Source of the DNA: Gemmatimonadota bacterium
Lineage (GTDB): Bacteria > Gemmatimonadota > Gemmatimonadetes > Longimicrobiales > Gaopeijiaceae
Direction of reading: 5' to 3'
Length of the DNA: 8,891 nt
Assembly: GCA_015492755.1 (NCBI GenBank)
Contig: WGEM01000085.1
Span: forward strand, 1 to 8,891
Below, in pieces: positions 5,982 through 8,891 of the stretch; position 1 is the first letter of the stretch, and every line of letters begins with the position of its first letter. The notes under the pieces were generated by a model. It made no database searches. It was not told the DNA's origin and saw only the letters and a program-made list of their open reading frames with translations. Position numbers and translations under genes: made by a program.

Positions 5982-6701
5982 TCAGACCCTCCCTTCGCGG
6001 GCCAGCGTTCCGATGAACTCGGAGGAGAATCCCTCCAGCTCACCCATCACCAGATCGAGCTGGGCCACGAAGTAGTTGTACGCGATCACCGCCGGGATGG
6101 CCACCGCCAGCCCCACCACGGTGGTGATGAGCGCCTCGCCCACACCCGGCGCCACCGCCATGATGTTGCTGCCCCCTGCCGCCGTGATCCCCAGGAAGAC
6201 GTTCATGATCCCGATGACGGTGCCCATGAGGCCCAGAAGGGGCGCCACCGAGCCGATGATGGCCAGCCACTGGAGGCCGCGCGCCAGCTCGTCCCGCTCC
6301 TCCGCCTCCTCCTTCTCCAGGACCAGCCGCAGCGCCTCGAGCTGGGTGGGCGAGAGGCCTTCGGTGGGGGCGGAACCTTCGCGCAGCGCCCCCGGGCGGA
6401 GTTCGCTGAAGAAGTTCACGCCCTGCCGGAACACGCGACCGTAGGGGGAGTCAGGGAGCGCCAGGATGGACTTGTAGGCGTCGGAGAGCCGTTGGGCATT
6501 CTCCATCTTCTCCAGGAATCGGTCCCCCTGGATGCGTACCTCGCGGAACTGACGCCACTTGTGGACGATGATGTAGAGCGACATCAGCGACCCCACCGCC
6601 AGCAACAGAAGCACGATCCGGGTGGGGAGGCTCCCGCCGGTGATGAGGCCGAAGAGGGTGGTGGGCGGGCGGCTCTGGAGGAGCAACGCGTAGAGTGTCA
6701 T
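5982..6701 (-). CDS. tolQ: TolQ/ExbB-family proton channel protein
   Basis: TolQ forms the inner-membrane pentamer around TolR and carries the proton path. The 239 residues show three membrane segments: about 26-46, 146-172 and 185-212. A cytoplasmic region at 48-142 includes a Glu-rich stretch (LEKEEAEERDEL), as in MotA/TolQ/ExbB proteins. The family signature is GLMGTVIGIMNVF at 157-169 (Thr161 in TM2) and PGVGEALITTVVGLAVAIPA at 185-204 (Thr193/194 in TM3), matching the conserved Thr positions of E. coli TolQ. The ATG is 10 bases after the epimerase stop and has no obvious ribosome-binding site, so re-initiation from the upstream gene is likely. Starting at Met40 would cut into TM1, so I keep 6701. 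ExbB is the paralogue alternative; the operon context favours TolQ. Confidence 0.95.
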   Translation of the reverse strand: MTLYALLLQSRPPTTLFGLITGGSLPTRIVLLLLAVGSLMSLYIIVHKWRQFREVRIQGDRFLEKMENAQRLSDAYKSILALPDSPYGRVFRQGVNFFSELRPGALREGSAPTEGLSPTQLEALRLVLEKEEAEERDELARGLQWLAIIGSVAPLLGLMGTVIGIMNVFLGITAAGGSNIMAVAPGVGEALITTVVGLAVAIPAVIAYNYFVAQLDLVMGELEGFSSEFIGTLAREGRV

Positions 6702-6711
6702 CGGTGAAGGA

Positions 6712-7656
6712 TCAGGCGTTGTTCGTGGCGATGAAGTCGTATGTCCGTTTCAGCCCCTCCTCCAGCGTGAAGGCGGGGCTCCAGCCCAGCGAACGGAGCC
6801 GGGTCACGTCCAGCGTGCTGTGGCGGAGCTCACCTGCCCGGGGTCCTTCGTGCCGCCGCCCCGGACGGCGACCTGCGATGGCCTCCAGCTCGTCCGCCAG
6901 CCGGTTCACGCTGGTGCCCGTCCCGGTCCCCACGTTGAAGGCGCGGTGATCCATCTCGCCCCCGTCCGGCAACTCCGCCTCCGTCAGCAGCATATTGGCC
7001 GAGACCACGTCCCCTACGTACACGTAGTCGCGCGTCTGCTCGCCGTCCCCGAAGATGGTAAGCGGCTCGTCGGCCAGGAGCCGGCTGGAGAAGATGGCTA
7101 CTACACCGGCCTCGCCGTGCGGATCCTGGCGGGGACCGTAGACGTTTCCGTAGCGAAGCGCCACGTAGTCCATCCCCCGCACCACCCGGTAGTAGTGGAG
7201 GTAGTATTCGCCCGCCAGCTTCGTCACGCCGTAGGGCGAGCGGGGGGCCTTGGGGGACGCCTCCGGCGTGGGGATGCGGTCCGGCTCACCGTACACCACC
7301 CCACCGGAGCTCACGAAGAGGAACCGGCGGGTGCCCACTTCCAGGGCGGCTTCGGTGAGGTGCACCAGGCCCAGCACATTGATGGACGCGTCCACCGCAG
7401 GGTCCGCCACCGACACACGCACGTCGATCTGCGCCGCGTGGTGGTTCACCACGTCGAAACGAACCTCACGGAAGAGGTTGCGCACCCCCTCGGCGTCGCG
7501 GACATCCATCTCCACGAAGTGCGCCGAGTCCGGAACCTGCTGGCGCTTTCCGGACGAGAGGTTGTCCAGCACCCACACCTCGTGCCCGCAGGCCAGGTAG
7601 GCGTCCGCCACATGGCTCCCGATGAACCCCGCTCCTCCGGTGACCAGCACCTTCAT
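6712..7656 (-). CDS. NAD-dependent nucleotide-sugar epimerase, extended SDR (GalE-like)
   Basis: This 314-residue extended short-chain dehydrogenase/reductase probably interconverts UDP-sugar epimers (UDP-glucose/galactose or the N-acetyl forms) for surface glycans. It starts MKVLVTGGAGFIGSH with the NAD-binding GxxGxxG at 7-13 and Asp31 at the end of strand 2. Other landmarks are HHAAQIDVRVSV (72-83), catalytic-region FVSSGGVVYGE (114-124), YGVTK at 142-146 (catalytic Tyr142 and Lys146), and LRYGNVYGPRQDP (167-179). A C-terminal substrate region contains GDGEQTRDYVYVGDVV, FNVGTGTGTSVN and LGWSP. The start at 7656 follows GGGAG by 8 bases; the frame extends to 7728, but that part overlaps a hairpin and spoils the Rossmann start. 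The exact substrate cannot be told from sequence; GalE, a UDP-GlcNAc 4-epimerase or a related C4/C5 enzyme are possible. It is 10 bases from tolQ, so probably co-transcribed. Confidence 0.93.
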   Translation of the reverse strand: MKVLVTGGAGFIGSHVADAYLACGHEVWVLDNLSSGKRQQVPDSAHFVEMDVRDAEGVRNLFREVRFDVVNHHAAQIDVRVSVADPAVDASINVLGLVHLTEAALEVGTRRFLFVSSGGVVYGEPDRIPTPEASPKAPRSPYGVTKLAGEYYLHYYRVVRGMDYVALRYGNVYGPRQDPHGEAGVVAIFSSRLLADEPLTIFGDGEQTRDYVYVGDVVSANMLLTEAELPDGGEMDHRAFNVGTGTGTSVNRLADELEAIAGRRPGRRHEGPRAGELRHSTLDVTRLRSLGWSPAFTLEEGLKRTYDFIATNNA

Positions 7657-7690
7657 ATGACACACTCCCTGGAGTAACCCGTCCACACGA

Positions 7691-7726
7691 GGAGTCCCCG
7701 CCGGCAGCGCGGCCGGCGGGGACTCC
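7691..7726 (-). terminator. Perfect 15-bp GC-rich hairpin after the LysM gene
   Basis: GGAGTCCCCGCCGGC (7691-7705) is the exact reverse complement of 7712-7726, leaving a 6-base loop. On the minus strand it lies 48 bases after the LysM gene's stop and 34 bases before the epimerase ATG. No T-run follows, so it may be a weak or factor-aided terminator, an attenuator, or a 3'-end stabiliser separating the LysM gene from the epimerase-tol operon. Confidence 0.5.
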
Positions 7727-7774
7727 ATGAAATCGATGAACCGTCCGGGACGTTACGGGCTGTTCCGCCTCCCG

Positions 7775-8812
7775 TCACCGCATCTTCTTGGTGAGGCGAA
7801 CCACCAGACCCGGCTCGAAGACCGCGTCGGTGAGGTTGACGATGCGCGCCGCCGACACCTCGTCCTGCACGCCGACCACCTGAAGCACTGCCTCCCGGTC
7901 CAGCGGATCCACGCGGTTGTAGAGGCTGAATTCGTCTCCGATGCGGATGCCGTCCCGCACGCCCACGTCCAGGAATACCACGTCGCCTTCGGTCTGCAGC
8001 ACCGCCTCGCTCTCGAAGCCCATGATCATCGCCACGGGCCCGTCCTCCACCGGCTCGGGATGCTGCCCCACCTCCAGCGAATAGCTGGGAAGCGGACCCA
8101 CCCACTGCCCCGGCTGGATCAGCCCGTACTCGTGGGTGATCACACCCACGAACCCGTCCGGCACCAGGTTCGCCACCTCCACGATGCCGGTGGGGGCCAC
8201 CACGCGGCCGACGTCGGGAATCCATCGCGCCACGCGGAAGATCTGAAACCGGTCGCCCACGCGTACGGGCTCGGTGGTGGTGACGTGGACCCGGTCGTAG
8301 GCCCGCAGTGTTCCCGTCGGATTCCGCCCTCCGGCCTCGCCGTCCACCACGCCCAGGTGCGGAGGATCTCCGGACCCCCTGTAGAGGCGCGGTGCGGCGT
8401 AGACGAGGTCACGGGGCACCGCCACGTAGTCGAGCCTTCCCGCGCTCACCACCCCGGAGGTGCCGGCGCTGTCCCGGTAAAAGATGGTGCGGATCTCGGA
8501 GGGGTGCGGAGGCGTCTCGGGTGCGGGACCCGCTTCGGGTCCAACCGGCTCCGGTTCCGGCTCCGGCGCCGGTGGGGCGTCCAACCCGGGAATGGTGAGC
8601 ACCTGACCGGGATAAATGAGGTTGGGGTCCTGGATCCGGTCGCGGTTGGCCTCCCAGATCCGACGCCATTCGAAAGGATCGCCGTAGTAGCGCTGCGCGA
8701 GATCCCACAGCGTATCACCGTCGACGACGTTGTGCGTGCCCGGCGCCTGCTGGGCGAGTGCCACCACGGGCACCACCAAGAACGCGAGCACGGCAGCGGC
8801 CGAGCGAACCAT
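7775..8812 (-). CDS. Secreted LysM-domain protein with uncharacterised C-terminal region
   Basis: The 345-residue product has a signal peptide (residues 1-20, hydrophobic AAAVLAFLVVPVVALA, likely cut before QQAPG). One LysM domain at about 26-75 begins HNVVDGDTLWDLAQRYYGD and ends with the typical NLIYPGQVLTIPG; LysM binds GlcNAc-containing glycans, normally peptidoglycan. A Pro/Glu linker (78-104, APEPEPEPV) leads to a roughly 240-residue C-terminal part. There I see beta-rich stretches such as YDRVHVTTTEPVRVGDRF, VVAPTGIVEV, and two similar VGDRF/IGDEF turns, ending VRLTKKMR. I do not recognise that part as a named domain. The ATG at 8812 has GAAGGAG 5 bases upstream; an open lead to 8881 lacks a signal-peptide-like start and is rejected. 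It is probably a periplasmic cell-wall-binding factor. Function beyond binding is unknown. Confidence 0.9.
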   Translation of the reverse strand: MVRSAAAVLAFLVVPVVALAQQAPGTHNVVDGDTLWDLAQRYYGDPFEWRRIWEANRDRIQDPNLIYPGQVLTIPGLDAPPAPEPEPEPVGPEAGPAPETPPHPSEIRTIFYRDSAGTSGVVSAGRLDYVAVPRDLVYAAPRLYRGSGDPPHLGVVDGEAGGRNPTGTLRAYDRVHVTTTEPVRVGDRFQIFRVARWIPDVGRVVAPTGIVEVANLVPDGFVGVITHEYGLIQPGQWVGPLPSYSLEVGQHPEPVEDGPVAMIMGFESEAVLQTEGDVVFLDVGVRDGIRIGDEFSLYNRVDPLDREAVLQVVGVQDEVSAARIVNLTDAVFEPGLVVRLTKKMR

Positions 8813-8836
8813 TTGGGCTCCTTCGGCAGGTTGAGA

Positions 8837-8853
8837 CGGGGCCGCGTGCCCCG
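8837..8853 (-). other. Small hairpin in the LysM gene leader
   Basis: CGGGGC (8837-8842) pairs with GCCCCG (8848-8853) around a 5-base loop, 24 bases upstream of the LysM ATG. A TATCTT hexamer on the minus strand lies slightly further upstream, but any -35 partner falls at the window edge and cannot be judged. The remainder of the leader to 8891 shows nothing I can name. Confidence 0.25.
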
Positions 8854-8891
8854 ATGGACTTGTGCCCAAGATACCGGCCACCGGATCGGGA

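Noticed and set aside
5088..6707. 539-codon plus-strand frame opposite the transducer, tolR and tolQ
   Set aside because: His/Gly/Arg/Leu-rich shadow of three recognised genes on the other strand; no domain pattern.
6820..7677. 285-codon plus-strand frame opposite the epimerase
   Set aside because: Antisense to a complete SDR with all catalytic motifs; composition is typical of a shadow frame.
8548..8575. Hexamer-like repeat in the LysM gene (and similar runs near 5228-5325) as a regulatory repeat
   Set aside because: Explained by coding for Pro-Glu linkers with restricted codon use.
1..8891. Mobile elements, CRISPR arrays, tRNA/rRNA genes, defence systems
   Set aside because: No transposase, integrase, direct-repeat array or tRNA-like fold was seen; the window is filled by housekeeping envelope genes on one strand.

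Overview
This is a gene-dense, high-GC stretch of a Gram-negative (diderm) bacterial chromosome. All ten genes I accept lie on the minus strand, so transcription runs from high to low coordinates. Gaps are short: the longest is 166 bp, between tolB and pal. The protein styles and gene order (Tol-Pal genes, then nrdR, tatC and a secreted envelope protein) suggest Gemmatimonadota or a related high-GC diderm phylum. That placement is inference from memory of gene style, not from a search.

Layout in transcription order: (1) a secreted LysM-domain protein (8812-7775); (2) a GC-rich 15-bp hairpin, then an extended-SDR NAD-dependent nucleotide-sugar epimerase (7656-6712); (3) a compact Tol block of tolQ (6701-5982), tolR (5978-5553), a TonB/TolA-like energy transducer with a Pro/Glu stalk (5534-4776) and tolB (4759-3377); (4) a 166-bp gap with a weak promoter candidate, then pal (3210-2620) and a cpoB/ybgF-like lipoprotein gene (2504-1710); (5) nrdR (1703-1206); (6) tatC (1130-321), overlapping by one base the start of a secreted protein gene that runs off the left edge (321-1) and may be the N-terminus of an LptD/OstA-like outer-membrane assembly protein.

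Most of these genes work on the cell envelope. TolQ and TolR form the proton-driven inner-membrane motor, the TonB/TolA-like protein spans the periplasm, and TolB, Pal and CpoB sit at the outer membrane and peptidoglycan. TatC exports folded proteins. The LysM protein probably binds peptidoglycan, and the epimerase supplies sugars for surface glycans. NrdR, a repressor of ribonucleotide reductase genes, is the one non-envelope member.

I found no mobile element, CRISPR array, RNA gene or clearly new multi-gene system. The items most worth a second look are a near-perfect hairpin that buries the cpoB ribosome-binding site, a perfect 16-bp inverted repeat at the left edge of the window (possible assembly artefact or mRNA structure), and the TonB-like protein in the TolA position. 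The many long plus-strand open frames are high-GC shadows of the minus-strand genes.
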